Source: Bacteroidaceae bacterium (GTDB lineage Bacteria > Bacteroidota > Bacteroidia > Bacteroidales > Bacteroidaceae). From it: a DNA stretch of 64,000 nucleotides. A program made the position numbers and the translations under genes. The notes beneath the pieces were generated by a model. The model worked only from the letters and a program-made list of their open reading frames with translations, was not told the DNA's origin and did no database searches. The stretch is from the NCBI GenBank assembly GCA_017651245.1, contig JAGCDQ010000051.1, positions 1-64,000 of the forward strand, read 5' to 3'. Shown here in pieces: positions 8,017-15,857 of this stretch (its first letter is position 1; every line of letters starts with the position of its first letter).

Positions 8017-9432
8017 ATGAAACAACATCTATCATGGATGCTCGCCACCATCCTTACTATCTGTGGCGCATGGAATGCCCAAGCCCAGATAAAACGCTCG
8101 GACGATTTCCACACGAAGTATCAACTGAAGGAAGTGGTGGTGATGAGTCGCCACAACATCCGTTCGCCTCTGTCATCGGGAGGTGCAGCTTACCAACGTG
8201 TGACACCACACACATGGTTTGCATGGTCGTCGCCCAGCAGTCAGCTGTCGCTTCGTGGTGGTGTGCTGGAGACGGAGATGGGGCAGTTTTTCCGTCAATG
8301 GGTAGTCAGCGAAGGCTTGCTGCCAGATAATTATCGTCCCCAGGGTGACGAGGTGCTGTTCTATGCCAATTCCCGTCAGCGCACCTTCGCCACTGCCAAG
8401 TATTTTTCTGCAGGCTTTTTACCATTCGCCAATGTGGAAATCACGCATAAGTTAGACGAGGACAAGATGGACCCCGTCTTTACGCCACAGTTCACGAAAA
8501 TGAATGACACCTATCGTCAGCAGGTGTTGGCAGAAATTGAGGCCATGAATGGTGGACCTCAGGCATGGATGGAAGCCCAGAAAGCTACGCTCGACATGAT
8601 GGAAGAGGTGCTTGACATGGCGCACTCACCTGCTGCGCTTCAGGGTGACACCACTCACTTCTGGTTTCACGACACACAGTTCAAGATAGAGAAAGGCAGC
8701 GAACCGAAGATGACGGGCGGCTACACGCTGGCTAACAGTGTGGCAGATGCCTTGGTGTTGCAGTGCTACGAATCGGAGAACTTTGCTCCCTTCGGGCATG
8801 AACTGACCTTAGAGCAGTGGCGCGCCATTTGTGCTGTCAAAGAGGTCTATGACGGACTACTCTTCACCACACATGCAGCAGCCGTCAACCTTTCCTACCC
8901 GTTGGTGAGCCGCATTCGTGAGGAGTTGCAGCACCAGGAACGCAAGTTCATGTTCCTCTGTGGCCACGACTCAAACCTAGCGAGCATAGGTGCAGCCCTC
9001 GGCCTACAATTCCCTGAGACCGAGAATGCACTGGAACTGCATACACCCATCGGCTCAAAACTTGTATTTGAGAAGTGGAGCGACGGAACGGATGAATATG
9101 TCGCAGTGAACCTTGTTTATCAGGCTGTCGGTCAGTTGCAGGGTCGCTCCTTGCTCTCACTCAACGTGCCACCTATGGTGCTTCCTGTCATTGTAGAGGG
9201 ACTGACCGCCAACAGCGACGGGCTTTACCGTCTTGCCGACCTTGATGCACGCATGGCCACTGCAATGGCAGAGTACGAAGCCATCGAGGATGTGCCAACA
9301 GCCATCAGGGCGGCTATTCCTTCCGAAGCCACCTTACAACCAGACGCCATTTACAACCTGCAGGGCCAGCGTCTCGAAACTTTCCAACGCGGTGTTAACA
9401 TCGTCGGAGGGAAAAAGAAAATAACAGATTAG
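8017..9432 (+). CDS. Secreted histidine acid phosphatase (phytase/glucose-1-phosphatase-like)
   Basis: 471 residues with a signal peptide ending AQAQ at about residue 24. The active-site motif RHNIRSP (Arg45, His46, Arg49) is a variant of RHGxRxP, and HD (His317-Asp318 in CGHDSNL) supplies the proton donor, so both halves of the two-part histidine-phosphatase site are present. It should hydrolyse phosphomonoesters such as phytate or sugar phosphates outside the inner membrane. Length suits the family (about 400-430) plus a C-terminal extension IYNLQGQRL..RGV that resembles the tail of the C10 peptidase. It faces the LolA-like gene, 23 bases away. Confidence 0.9.
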   Translation: MKQHLSWMLATILTICGAWNAQAQIKRSDDFHTKYQLKEVVVMSRHNIRSPLSSGGAAYQRVTPHTWFAWSSPSSQLSLRGGVLETEMGQFFRQWVVSEGLLPDNYRPQGDEVLFYANSRQRTFATAKYFSAGFLPFANVEITHKLDEDKMDPVFTPQFTKMNDTYRQQVLAEIEAMNGGPQAWMEAQKATLDMMEEVLDMAHSPAALQGDTTHFWFHDTQFKIEKGSEPKMTGGYTLANSVADALVLQCYESENFAPFGHELTLEQWRAICAVKEVYDGLLFTTHAAAVNLSYPLVSRIREELQHQERKFMFLCGHDSNLASIGAALGLQFPETENALELHTPIGSKLVFEKWSDGTDEYVAVNLVYQAVGQLQGRSLLSLNVPPMVLPVIVEGLTANSDGLYRLADLDARMATAMAEYEAIEDVPTAIRAAIPSEATLQPDAIYNLQGQRLETFQRGVNIVGGKKKITD

Positions 9433-9455
9433 ATACCTCCTCTTTGCGTTGTGGA

Positions 9456-10073
9456 TCAATCCCGTTTATCCACAAACTCGTAATCTTTGTATTCGCTCCG
9501 AGGAAAGGTGAAAGTGGCATCAGTGATGCCGCCAGGCTTGAAGTTGGATATATCAACATTTGCCCAAATGAAGGCAACTTTGATGCGAAGTTGGAGAGGG
9601 TCATGCGTTTTCTTATCGAGCAGAGCACGAATCTCCTTCATGCCCTTCATGCCTTTCTTCACGTGAAGGGTGAGGAGGTAACCCTTGGGATCGTTAGCAA
9701 TGTGGTAGGTGTAGTTTTCAGGTTCAAACTTGAAATCATCGCCGAAACGGCTCTGGTTAGGGTCATCCCCCTTGTAGATTTCCACCCGCTTCTTGTCCTC
9801 CCTCACCACATAGGCAGTCACGCCATCGTTCCAAGACTTGCTGGACTTAGAGGAGTACTTGCTCTTCTTGCCCTTATACCAGATGGTGCCCTCGGTCTTA
9901 TAGAGGCTGGCAACGTTCACCTTGTAGTGGAGCGATGCCCCTTGGGCACCATACACTTTCCCATACACCTCATCAAACATCTTGCGTGCCTGACGGGTGT
10001 TGGCATTCTCTTGTGCCTGCATGCCAAGCACAGACAGCACGAGCATCAATCCCAATATCAGTCTTGTCTTCAT
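9456..10073 (-). CDS. LolA-like outer-membrane lipoprotein carrier-type protein
   Basis: 205 residues with a cleavable signal (LSVLGMQAQ, cut near residue 21) and a small beta-rich domain. The pattern with YKTEGTIWYKGKKSKY, WNDG.TAYVVRED and a final DISNFKPGG fits the LolA-like family of periplasmic proteins that carry lipids or lipoproteins. Bacteroidales carry several such paralogs, so a role in true lipoprotein sorting is not shown. A decayed copy of its last 15 codons is at 7952-7996. No clear promoter is visible upstream; the tRNA-Leu terminator intervenes. Confidence 0.7.
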   Translation of the reverse strand: MKTRLILGLMLVLSVLGMQAQENANTRQARKMFDEVYGKVYGAQGASLHYKVNVASLYKTEGTIWYKGKKSKYSSKSSKSWNDGVTAYVVREDKKRVEIYKGDDPNQSRFGDDFKFEPENYTYHIANDPKGYLLTLHVKKGMKGMKEIRALLDKKTHDPLQLRIKVAFIWANVDISNFKPGGITDATFTFPRSEYKDYEFVDKRD

Positions 10074-10112
10074 TCGTAGGTTTTGAGTTAGACAGATTCG
10101 TCTTTTAAGTTT

Positions 10113-10154
10113 GACAAAAAGGACTTCTGCAAAAATGTTTCACAGAAGTCCTTT
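10113..10154 (-). terminator. Intrinsic terminator of tRNA-Leu
   Basis: AAAGGACTTCTG (10118-10129) and CAGAAGTCCTTT (10143-10154) form a perfect 12-bp stem with a 13-base loop. On the minus strand a run of five T follows the stem, 6 bases after the tRNA 3' end. Confidence 0.8.
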
Positions 10155-10159
10155 CGTAG

Positions 10160-10241
10160 TACCCAGAGCCGGGATCGAACCGGCACGGATTGCTCCATTG
10201 GTGTTTGAGACCAACGCGTCTACCAATTCCGCCATCTGGGC
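10160..10241 (-). tRNA. tRNA-Leu (anticodon CAA)
   Basis: Minus strand: acceptor arms GCCCAGA and TCTGGGT, D-loop TTGGTAGACGC, anticodon stem TTGGT/ACCAA around loop CTCAAAC (anticodon CAA), a long class II variable arm, and GGTTCGATCCC for the T arm. No CCA is encoded. Length is 82 bases. Confidence 0.95.
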
Positions 10242-10243
10242 TG

Positions 10244-10293
10244 AATAGACGAAGTCAATTCCTCAAGGGAAATAGACGAAGTCAATTCCTCAA
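10244..10293. repeat. 23-bp direct repeat, two copies, in the tRNA-Leu leader
   Basis: The same 23 bases (AATAGACGAAGTCAATTCCT and CAA) occur at 10244-10266 and 10271-10293, a 27-base period. Both lie between the promoter element at 10311 and the tRNA 5' end. Confidence 0.9.
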
Positions 10294-10310
10294 CTTGTCG
10301 TTAGCGGGTG

Positions 10311-10318
10311 CAAAGGTA
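10311..10318 (-). promoter_or_regulatory. -7 element of tRNA-Leu
   Basis: TACCTTTG on the minus strand, 70 bases ahead of the tRNA. The -33 partner is unclear. Confidence 0.5.
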
Positions 10319-10372
10319 GTAAAAAGTTTAGAGTTTAGCGTGTAGAGTTGAGAGTTTTTTTGAAAAAAGGGC

Positions 10373-10410
10373 AAAAAAAATACCTCCAAGCATAATTTTG
10401 GAGGTATTTT
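10373..10410 (-). terminator. Intrinsic terminator after proC
   Basis: Perfect 13-bp arms at 10377-10389 and 10398-10410 (AAAATACCTCCAA and its complement) with an 8-base loop. On the minus strand a run of eight T ends the structure, 20 bases beyond the proC stop. Confidence 0.88.
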
Positions 10411-10430
10411 GTAGAAAAAACAAGCGTTTT

Positions 10431-11210
10431 TTATTTCAATCCAGCCTTGAGCGAACGGATGACAGCAGAGTTGAAACCTGCATGATCGAGTTCGTTAAGA
10501 CCCTTGATAGTCACACCACCAGGCGTGGTCACCTTGTCAATCGCCTCTTCTGGATGCCAACCTGTGGCTTTGAGGAGAGAAACGGCACCTTGCATGGTCT
10601 GAAGGGCAATCTGCTTGGCTTGCTGGGGATAGAAGCCCATTTCGCAGCCTCCTTCCATCTGGGCACGGATGTAGCGCATCACGTAGGCAATACCGCAGGA
10701 CGCCATCATCATGCCAGGACCCACAAGGTTTTCTGCCACCACGAGGGTGTCGCCATCGATGGCATAGAGCTCCTCCACTGCCTTAAGGCTCTCATCAGTA
10801 GCCGAAGGAGATTTGGCAATGAAACTCATGCTGGCACCAAACTCAGCAGCGATGTTAGGGATGACATAGAAGAACTGACCCTCTGCCCCCAGTTCCTCTG
10901 CCAGCATGCCTGTGGTGAAGTTGGCTGCATCAGAAACAATGATCTGCTTGTCAAGGTCAAGGGAACGCTTCACCTCTGCCAGCACCATCTTCATGAGCCA
11001 AGGTTTCACGACCAGCACCACGATGTCGGCACCTTTCACTGCAGCCACATTGTCTGTGGTGACGTTGAGTGCAGGATACTCTTTCTTGAACTGGGCAAGA
11101 AGTGCCTCGTTCTTGTCTGCAACGCTGATATTGTCAATTTTTCCGCTTTTTGCCCATCCTTTGATGAGCGCGCCGCCCATATTGCCAGCGCCTATGACAG
11201 TAAGTTTCAT
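10431..11210 (-). CDS. proC: Pyrroline-5-carboxylate reductase
   Basis: 259 residues. ProC reduces 1-pyrroline-5-carboxylate to proline with NAD(P)H in the cytosol. The N-terminal dinucleotide fold begins VIGAGNMGGAL, and the C-terminal dimer domain carries the signature GPGMMMASCGIAYV and TPGGVTIKGL. The frame is open for 102 more codons upstream, but the Rossmann strand fixes the start at 11210, and an excellent promoter lies just upstream. Some Bacteroides keep proC next to argD; here it is 5 kb away from the arg operon and alone. Confidence 0.95.
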   Translation of the reverse strand: MKLTVIGAGNMGGALIKGWAKSGKIDNISVADKNEALLAQFKKEYPALNVTTDNVAAVKGADIVVLVVKPWLMKMVLAEVKRSLDLDKQIIVSDAANFTTGMLAEELGAEGQFFYVIPNIAAEFGASMSFIAKSPSATDESLKAVEELYAIDGDTLVVAENLVGPGMMMASCGIAYVMRYIRAQMEGGCEMGFYPQQAKQIALQTMQGAVSLLKATGWHPEEAIDKVTTPGGVTIKGLNELDHAGFNSAVIRSLKAGLK

Positions 11211-11240
11211 ATTTCTTGTGTTACTTTCGATTAAATTCCT

Positions 11241-11283
11241 TAACTTTGCAGCAAAGTTACGACTATGCGAGCGAATAACCAAA
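11241..11283 (-). promoter_or_regulatory. proC promoter within a 19-bp palindromic -7 region
   Basis: On the minus strand TTTG (11280-11283) and TAACTTTG (11252-11259) are 20 bases apart, a strong promoter for proC. The -7 half is part of a perfect palindrome TAACTTTGC-A-GCAAAGTTA (11241-11259), so a second TAACTTTG points the other way toward porT; that strand has only a poor CTTG at 22 bases. Confidence 0.75.
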
Positions 11284-11383
11284 TTTATTTGGATTTTTCC
11301 GAGCAAAAGTAACTTGCACGGAGTGAAAGTTACGGCAATCTCCGCTTTCTGCAAAATAAAATGCGGTTTTTCTCGTTTTATAG

Positions 11384-12115
11384 GTGATGAAATATACACA
11401 TTTATATATAATAGGCTGTCTGTGGGCACTGATGATGATACTCCCCTCCCCTTCTGGCGTGGCACATGCACAGAAGAGGAAGGTGATGAATCGTCCCTAT
11501 GTTGACCAAAGGACATTCCACTATGGTTTCTTGGCAGGTATGCATCTGCAAGACATCGAACTGGAGCAGAATGGCTTCACCAACGAGGCTGGTGACCAGT
11601 GGTTTGTGGAGACACCTAACTATGAGCCAGGCTTCTCAGTGGGTATCCTGGGCGAGTTCTATCTGACCAAGAACCTGGGCTTGCGCATCATCCCCACGAT
11701 GCACTTTGGCACGAAGAACCTCACGTTCCGCAACGATGCTAACGGCGACAAGCAGTATCAGGTTATCAAATCGACCTACATCACTGTGCCCATCGATGTG
11801 AAGTTTGCAGCAGAGCGTTTCAACAACTATCGTCCCTACATGATGGTTGGCGTGACCCCTGCGCTTGACCTCACGGTGAAAAAGCACAAGCAATATCTGC
11901 TCAAGCAGACGGACGTGTATTTGGAAGCTGGTTTCGGATGCGATTTCTATTTACCGTACTTCAAGTTCATCCCCGAGGTGAAGTTCATGTACGGACTCTC
12001 CAATGTCATCAACAAGAAGCGTTCAGACCTCAGAGACGAGGGAGACCTCATCTTCACACAATCGGTCAACAGTGCGAAGAGCAAGATGATTGTCTTCACC
12101 TTCTATTTTGAATAA
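11384..12115 (+). CDS. porT: PorT family outer-membrane protein (type IX secretion/gliding)
   Basis: 243 residues with a signal peptide (ends about residue 29, GVAHAQ), then an eight-strand beta-barrel pattern. Features typical of PorT are FHYGFLAGMHL near the start, YEPGFSVGILGEFYLTKNLGLRIIP in the middle and a terminal strand ending in aromatic residues (FTFYFE). Length matches P. gingivalis PorT (about 244). PorT is needed for the type IX secretion machine, which exports proteins with C-terminal sorting domains; C10 peptidases are typical cargo. The GT2 gene follows after 2 bases, so translation is probably coupled. Confidence 0.8.
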   Translation: MMKYTHLYIIGCLWALMMILPSPSGVAHAQKRKVMNRPYVDQRTFHYGFLAGMHLQDIELEQNGFTNEAGDQWFVETPNYEPGFSVGILGEFYLTKNLGLRIIPTMHFGTKNLTFRNDANGDKQYQVIKSTYITVPIDVKFAAERFNNYRPYMMVGVTPALDLTVKKHKQYLLKQTDVYLEAGFGCDFYLPYFKFIPEVKFMYGLSNVINKKRSDLRDEGDLIFTQSVNSAKSKMIVFTFYFE

Positions 12116-12117
12116 GT

Positions 12118-13185
12118 ATGAAATATTCCGTCATCATACCTGTGTATAACCGTCCCGACGAAGTGGACGAACTGCTGGAAAGCCTGACCCACCAGACGGT
12201 GAAAGACTTCGAGGTGGTGGTGGTGGAAGATGGTTCCACCGTACCCTGCAAGGAGGTGGCGGAAAAATATGCAGGTCTGTTGGACATTCAATATCTGACC
12301 AAGAAGAATGGAGGTCCCGGTCCTGCCCGCAACTATGGCGTGGAACATTCGAAAGGCGAGTATGTGCTGATTCTCGACAGCGACTGTGTATTGCCAGAGG
12401 GGTATCTGGCTGCCATCGATCAAGAACTGACGGAGAACCCCTGTGACGCTTTTGGTGGTCCCGATGCCGCCCACGAATCATTCACGAATGTGCAGAAAGC
12501 CATCTCATACAGCATGACATCGTTCTTCACCACAGGAGGCATCCGAGGAGGCAAGAAGAAGGGAGCGATGGACAAATTCTATCCACGTTCGTTCAACATG
12601 GGCATACGGAGAGAGGTCTATCTCAAACTGAAAGGATTCAGCAAGATGCGTTTTGGAGAGGACATTGACTTCAGTTACCGAATCGTGGAGGCTGGCTATA
12701 AGAGCAGGCTCTTCCCAGAAGCGTGGGTGTGGCACAAGAGAAGGACGGATATGGACAAATTCTTCAAGCAGGTGTTCAATTCCGGCATTGCCCGTATCAA
12801 CCTGACCAAGCGTCATCCAGGCACCCTGAAACTCGTACATCTGTTGCCGATGGTCTTCACGGTGGGTGTACTGCTGCTCATTGCGGCTGCTGTGTTTTTC
12901 CGCATGTGGGACTACTACAATCAGACAGCCACAGGACTGCTGTTGCCCAATGGCGGGTTTATTCCTGTGTATGCGTTGTGTCTGGTGCCGATCGTCTTGT
13001 ATATGCTGCTCATCTTCATCGATTCGAGCATCAAGAATAAGAACGTGGTGATTGGCTTCCTCAGTGTGGAGGCAGCATTTGTGCAGTTGATGGGATATGG
13101 TTTCGGTTTCCTCAAGGCGTGGTGGTTGCGCTGCGTACAGGGAAAGGACGAGTTCACTGCATTTGAGAAGAACTTCTATGATTAA
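12118..13185 (+). CDS. Membrane-bound GT2 glycosyltransferase
   Basis: 355 residues. The GT-A core begins YSVIIPVYNRPDEV, with VEDGST at about 39-44 and the metal-binding ILDSDC at about 82. Three hydrophobic segments at about 240-260, 285-305 and 310-335 anchor it in the inner membrane. It transfers a sugar from an NDP donor to an unknown lipid-linked acceptor. It is wedged between porT and radC with tight spacing (2 bases upstream, 8-base overlap downstream), so it is not part of the capsule locus. Confidence 0.88.
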   Translation: MKYSVIIPVYNRPDEVDELLESLTHQTVKDFEVVVVEDGSTVPCKEVAEKYAGLLDIQYLTKKNGGPGPARNYGVEHSKGEYVLILDSDCVLPEGYLAAIDQELTENPCDAFGGPDAAHESFTNVQKAISYSMTSFFTTGGIRGGKKKGAMDKFYPRSFNMGIRREVYLKLKGFSKMRFGEDIDFSYRIVEAGYKSRLFPEAWVWHKRRTDMDKFFKQVFNSGIARINLTKRHPGTLKLVHLLPMVFTVGVLLLIAAAVFFRMWDYYNQTATGLLLPNGGFIPVYALCLVPIVLYMLLIFIDSSIKNKNVVIGFLSVEAAFVQLMGYGFGFLKAWWLRCVQGKDEFTAFEKNFYD

Positions 13186-13894
13186 GAAAGACTTTCAGCC
13201 ATTCAACTCCTTCCACACCCCTATCAAGCTACAGGCAGAGGAAGACCGTCCCCGTGAGAAACTCATGGCGAAGGGTGCGGAGGCGCTGACCAATGCCGAA
13301 CTGCTTGCCATCCTCATTGGAGGCGGCACCACAAAGAAGACGGCTGTGGAGCTGATGCAGGAGGTGCTCGGCAGTTGTGGCGACACACTTCGGGGACTCA
13401 ACCACATGACCTTGCAAGACCTGTTGCGCTTCAACGGTATCGGCGAGGCAAAGGCACTCACCATCATCGCTGCGGCTGAGATTGGCAAAAGGCGGTTGAT
13501 GGAGGACAGCCGAGACATCCCGAAGTTCAAGACGAGTGCGGATGTGCTGAAGTACATGACGCCCCACATTCAGGATCTGACCCACGAGAAAAGCTGGGTT
13601 TTGTTGCTCAACAACAATGCACAGCTCATCCATTTCAGCACCCTCAGTTCGGGGGGACTGACCGAAACAGCGGTCGATATACGGATGTTGCTGAAGGAAG
13701 CCATCCTGCACGATGCCACTTGTTTCATCTTGGTACACAACCATCCCAGTGGCAATCTCCGCCCCAGCCGACAGGACGAGGAACTGACCCAACGGGCGAT
13801 GAAGGCAGCTCAGGCTGTGAACATCCGCATGATTGACCACGTCATCGTGACAGAGGGAGATTATTACAGTTTTGCAGAAAACGGAAAGATATGA
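13178..13894 (+). CDS. radC: RadC family protein (JAB/MPN metalloprotein domain)
   Basis: 238 residues from MIKKDFQPF, the start that overlaps the preceding stop by 8 bases. The N-terminal helix-hairpin-helix-like region includes REKL.AKG.EALTNAELLAILIGGG. The C-terminal domain has the JAB metal motif HNHPSG with a downstream Asp (SRQDEELT). It is intact UPF0758/RadC; the historic DNA repair role is doubtful and the biochemical function is not settled. Confidence 0.92.
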   Translation: MIKKDFQPFNSFHTPIKLQAEEDRPREKLMAKGAEALTNAELLAILIGGGTTKKTAVELMQEVLGSCGDTLRGLNHMTLQDLLRFNGIGEAKALTIIAAAEIGKRRLMEDSRDIPKFKTSADVLKYMTPHIQDLTHEKSWVLLLNNNAQLIHFSTLSSGGLTETAVDIRMLLKEAILHDATCFILVHNHPSGNLRPSRQDEELTQRAMKAAQAVNIRMIDHVIVTEGDYYSFAENGKI

Positions 13895-14226
13895 CAAAAT
13901 ACGAAGTAGAAGAGAAAGTGGTGGAATACCTGAAGACGGTGTTCGACCCTGAAATCCCAGTGAACGTGTGGGATTTGGGCATGATATACAAGATTGACGT
14001 GAAGGAAACGACCGAACCTGCCGACGGCAAAGATTTTGACGTGGACATCGATATGACCTTCACGGCTCCCAACTGCCCTGCTGCCGACTTCATCCTCGAA
14101 GATATTCAGCAGAAGCTGGAGGGCATCTCGGCAGTTAAAACCGTCAATGTGAATGTGGTCTTCGAACCTGAGTGGAACAAGGACATGATGAGCGAAGAAG
14201 CCAAACTGGACTTAGGGTTTATGTAA
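13891..14226 (+). CDS. MIP18/SufT-like (DUF59) Fe-S assembly protein
   Basis: 111 residues. The family signature VFDPEIPVNVWDLGMIY is present, and TAPNCPAADF holds the conserved Cys. Such small proteins help mature iron-sulfur proteins. It starts with ATGA overlapping the radC stop by 4 bases, a coupled pair in the porT-GT2-radC series. Confidence 0.9.
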   Translation: MTKYEVEEKVVEYLKTVFDPEIPVNVWDLGMIYKIDVKETTEPADGKDFDVDIDMTFTAPNCPAADFILEDIQQKLEGISAVKTVNVNVVFEPEWNKDMMSEEAKLDLGFM

Positions 14227-14228
14227 TG

Positions 14229-14284
14229 TTGAGGTCAAAGGTCGAAGGTCAAAGGTCAAAGGTCGGAGGTTAAAGAGGTTAGAG
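14229..14284 (+). repeat. 7-bp tandem repeat tract (AGGTCAA type)
   Basis: About seven heptamers AGGTCAA, AGGTCGA, AGGTCGG and AGGTTAA fill the gap between the MIP18 gene and lpxH. Confidence 0.8.
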
Positions 14285-14297
14285 ATTTGGGCATAAT

Positions 14298-15161
14298 ATG
14301 AAGAATATATACTTTATCAGCGATGCACATCTAGGGAGTCGGGCTATTGAGCACCGACGCACTCAGGAACGCCGTCTGGTGAACTTCCTCGACAAAATCA
14401 AGGAAAAGGCAGAGGCTGTCTATATGCTGGGCGACATGTTTGACTTCTGGTTCGAATACAAGGAAGTCGTGCCAAGAGGTTACACGCGTTTCTTGGGCAA
14501 AATCAGCGAACTCACCGACATGGGTGTGGAAGTGCACTATTTCTGTGGCAATCACGACATGTGGATGCTGGATTATCTGGAGAAGGAATGTGGCGTCATC
14601 CTGCATCGGCAACCCAGCACATTGGAAATTCGAGGGAAGGTGTTCTATCTCGCTCATGGGGATGGCATCGGCAATGACGACCGAAGCTGGCAGACAAGTT
14701 TCATGTTCTGGTGCTTCCGCAACAAGACCTTGCAGAAGGTGGCGCGCTGGATTCATCCCCACTGGTTCATGAACTGGGGACTGAACTGGGCAAAGCACTC
14801 ACGCATGAAACGTCCCAACCGTGCCCTTGTGCCTGATGAGGAGGGACGTGTCATGACCGAGGGCGGCTTCAAGAATGACACCAAGCTGGTGGGATATGAG
14901 AGTGCCCCAGACAATGGCGAGACGCCTTTCAAGGGGGAAGACAATGAAGGGCTTGTGATTTATGCCAAGGAATACCTCAAGAACCATCCCGAGGTTAATT
15001 ACTTCATCTTCGGGCATCGCCACATCGAACTGGACCTCTTGCTCAGCCGCGAGGCACGACTCCTCATCCTTGGAGAGTGGATCACCCTCTTCACCTATGC
15101 CGTCTGGGATGGTGAACACTTCTTCATGGATAACTTCATCGAAGGAGAGACGGAATTGTAA
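14298..15161 (+). CDS. lpxH: UDP-2,3-diacylglucosamine pyrophosphatase (LpxH-type metallophosphoesterase)
   Basis: 287 residues. LpxH cleaves UDP-2,3-diacylglucosamine to lipid X and UMP on the cytosolic face of the inner membrane during lipid A synthesis. All calcineurin-type metal motifs are visible: SDAHLGS (Asp9, His11), LGDMFDFW (Asp46), GNHDMWM (Asn85-His86-Asp87), AHGDG (His120) and FGHRHIE near the C-terminus. A region at about 175-220 is longer than in E. coli (240 residues), as is usual in Bacteroidetes homologs. Confidence 0.9.
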   Translation: MKNIYFISDAHLGSRAIEHRRTQERRLVNFLDKIKEKAEAVYMLGDMFDFWFEYKEVVPRGYTRFLGKISELTDMGVEVHYFCGNHDMWMLDYLEKECGVILHRQPSTLEIRGKVFYLAHGDGIGNDDRSWQTSFMFWCFRNKTLQKVARWIHPHWFMNWGLNWAKHSRMKRPNRALVPDEEGRVMTEGGFKNDTKLVGYESAPDNGETPFKGEDNEGLVIYAKEYLKNHPEVNYFIFGHRHIELDLLLSREARLLILGEWITLFTYAVWDGEHFFMDNFIEGETEL

Positions 15162-15192
15162 ACCTTTCTCAAATAAGAGATATCATTTTTAT

Positions 15193-15224
15193 GCACTTTA
15201 TGCAAAAAATCCTGCATAAAGTGC
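15193..15224. promoter_or_regulatory. 12-bp perfect inverted repeat upstream of argR (candidate regulator site)
   Basis: GCACTTTATGCA (15193-15204) and TGCATAAAGTGC (15213-15224) are perfect complements around 8 bases. The right arm touches the -33 region of the argR promoter. There is no T-run after it, which argues against a terminator for lpxH. The TGCATAAA words resemble arginine-box halves. Confidence 0.55.
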
Positions 15225-15254
15225 TTGTCGTATGCAAGAAAAGTCGTAACTTTG
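15224..15254 (+). promoter_or_regulatory. argR operon promoter
   Basis: CTTG at 15224-15227 and TAACTTTG at 15247-15254 are 19 bases apart; the expected transcript start is about 15261. Confidence 0.65.
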
Positions 15255-15263
15255 CAGCCGATT

Positions 15264-15281
15264 TATGAATAAATATGCAAT
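15264..15281. promoter_or_regulatory. Arginine-box-like operator (candidate ArgR site)
   Basis: TATGAATAAATATGCAAT matches the E. coli ARG box (TNTGAATWWWWATTCANW) at all conserved positions but one. It lies between the promoter and the argR start codon, a position suited to autorepression. Confidence 0.6.
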
Positions 15282-15284
15282 CGC

Positions 15285-15770
15285 ATGACAGCAAGACAAT
15301 CGAGACTCGACATCATCAAGGCCATCATCCAGACCCAAGAGATTGGGAGTCAGGATGAACTGGCACAGGCTCTCTCAAAGGAGGGGGTGAACATGACACA
15401 GGCCACTTTGTCGCGCGACCTGAAGCTGCTGAAGGTGGTGAAGGGCTTCTCACCCAAGGGACGTTCCATCTATATGCTGCCAGAGAATCCCTATTACCGT
15501 AGGGTGAGGGAGCATCGGCAGGAGGGAACAGCGATTCGCAACGGTTTCATGTCCATCCGCATTTCGGGTCAGCTGGCAGTGATCAAGTGCCGACCTGGTT
15601 ATGCGAGCGGACTGGCAAGCGACATTGACAATGCCCACATTCCTGAGGTGATAGGCACCATTGCCGGAGATGACACCATCTTCCTGGCGCTGGAAGAGGG
15701 ATTCAACAAAAACACATTAGAAGCGAATTTGAGAACAATTGTACCGGTGTATCCGGGAAGCCAATTATAG
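15285..15770 (+). CDS. argR: Arginine repressor
   Basis: 161 residues. The N-terminal winged helix contains the recognition helix MTQATLSRDLKLLKV, and the C-terminal hexamer/arginine-binding domain ends with the AGDDTIFLALEE motif. ArgR represses arginine genes when arginine is bound. It leads the arg gene series and has an ARG-box-like site in its own leader. Confidence 0.95.
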   Translation: MTARQSRLDIIKAIIQTQEIGSQDELAQALSKEGVNMTQATLSRDLKLLKVVKGFSPKGRSIYMLPENPYYRRVREHRQEGTAIRNGFMSIRISGQLAVIKCRPGYASGLASDIDNAHIPEVIGTIAGDDTIFLALEEGFNKNTLEANLRTIVPVYPGSQL

Positions 15771-15857
15771 AATTGAAGAGTTGAAAGATTCTTGGACGAG
15801 CCAAGCGTGCTAAAGATACGATAAGAAAAATTGAAAGATTGAAGATATATAATCATT

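Noticed and set aside
10244..10293. Direct repeat at tRNA-Leu as a phage attachment site pair
   Set aside because: Only 4 bases separate the copies, they lie 5' of the tRNA, and no integrase is near.
10398..11234. 278-codon + strand frame opposite proC
   Set aside because: It runs through the proC terminator and the proC promoter; proC has full family motifs.
15193..15224. Perfect 12-bp inverted repeat as terminator of lpxH
   Set aside because: No T-run follows on either strand, and it abuts the argR promoter; a regulator site is more likely.
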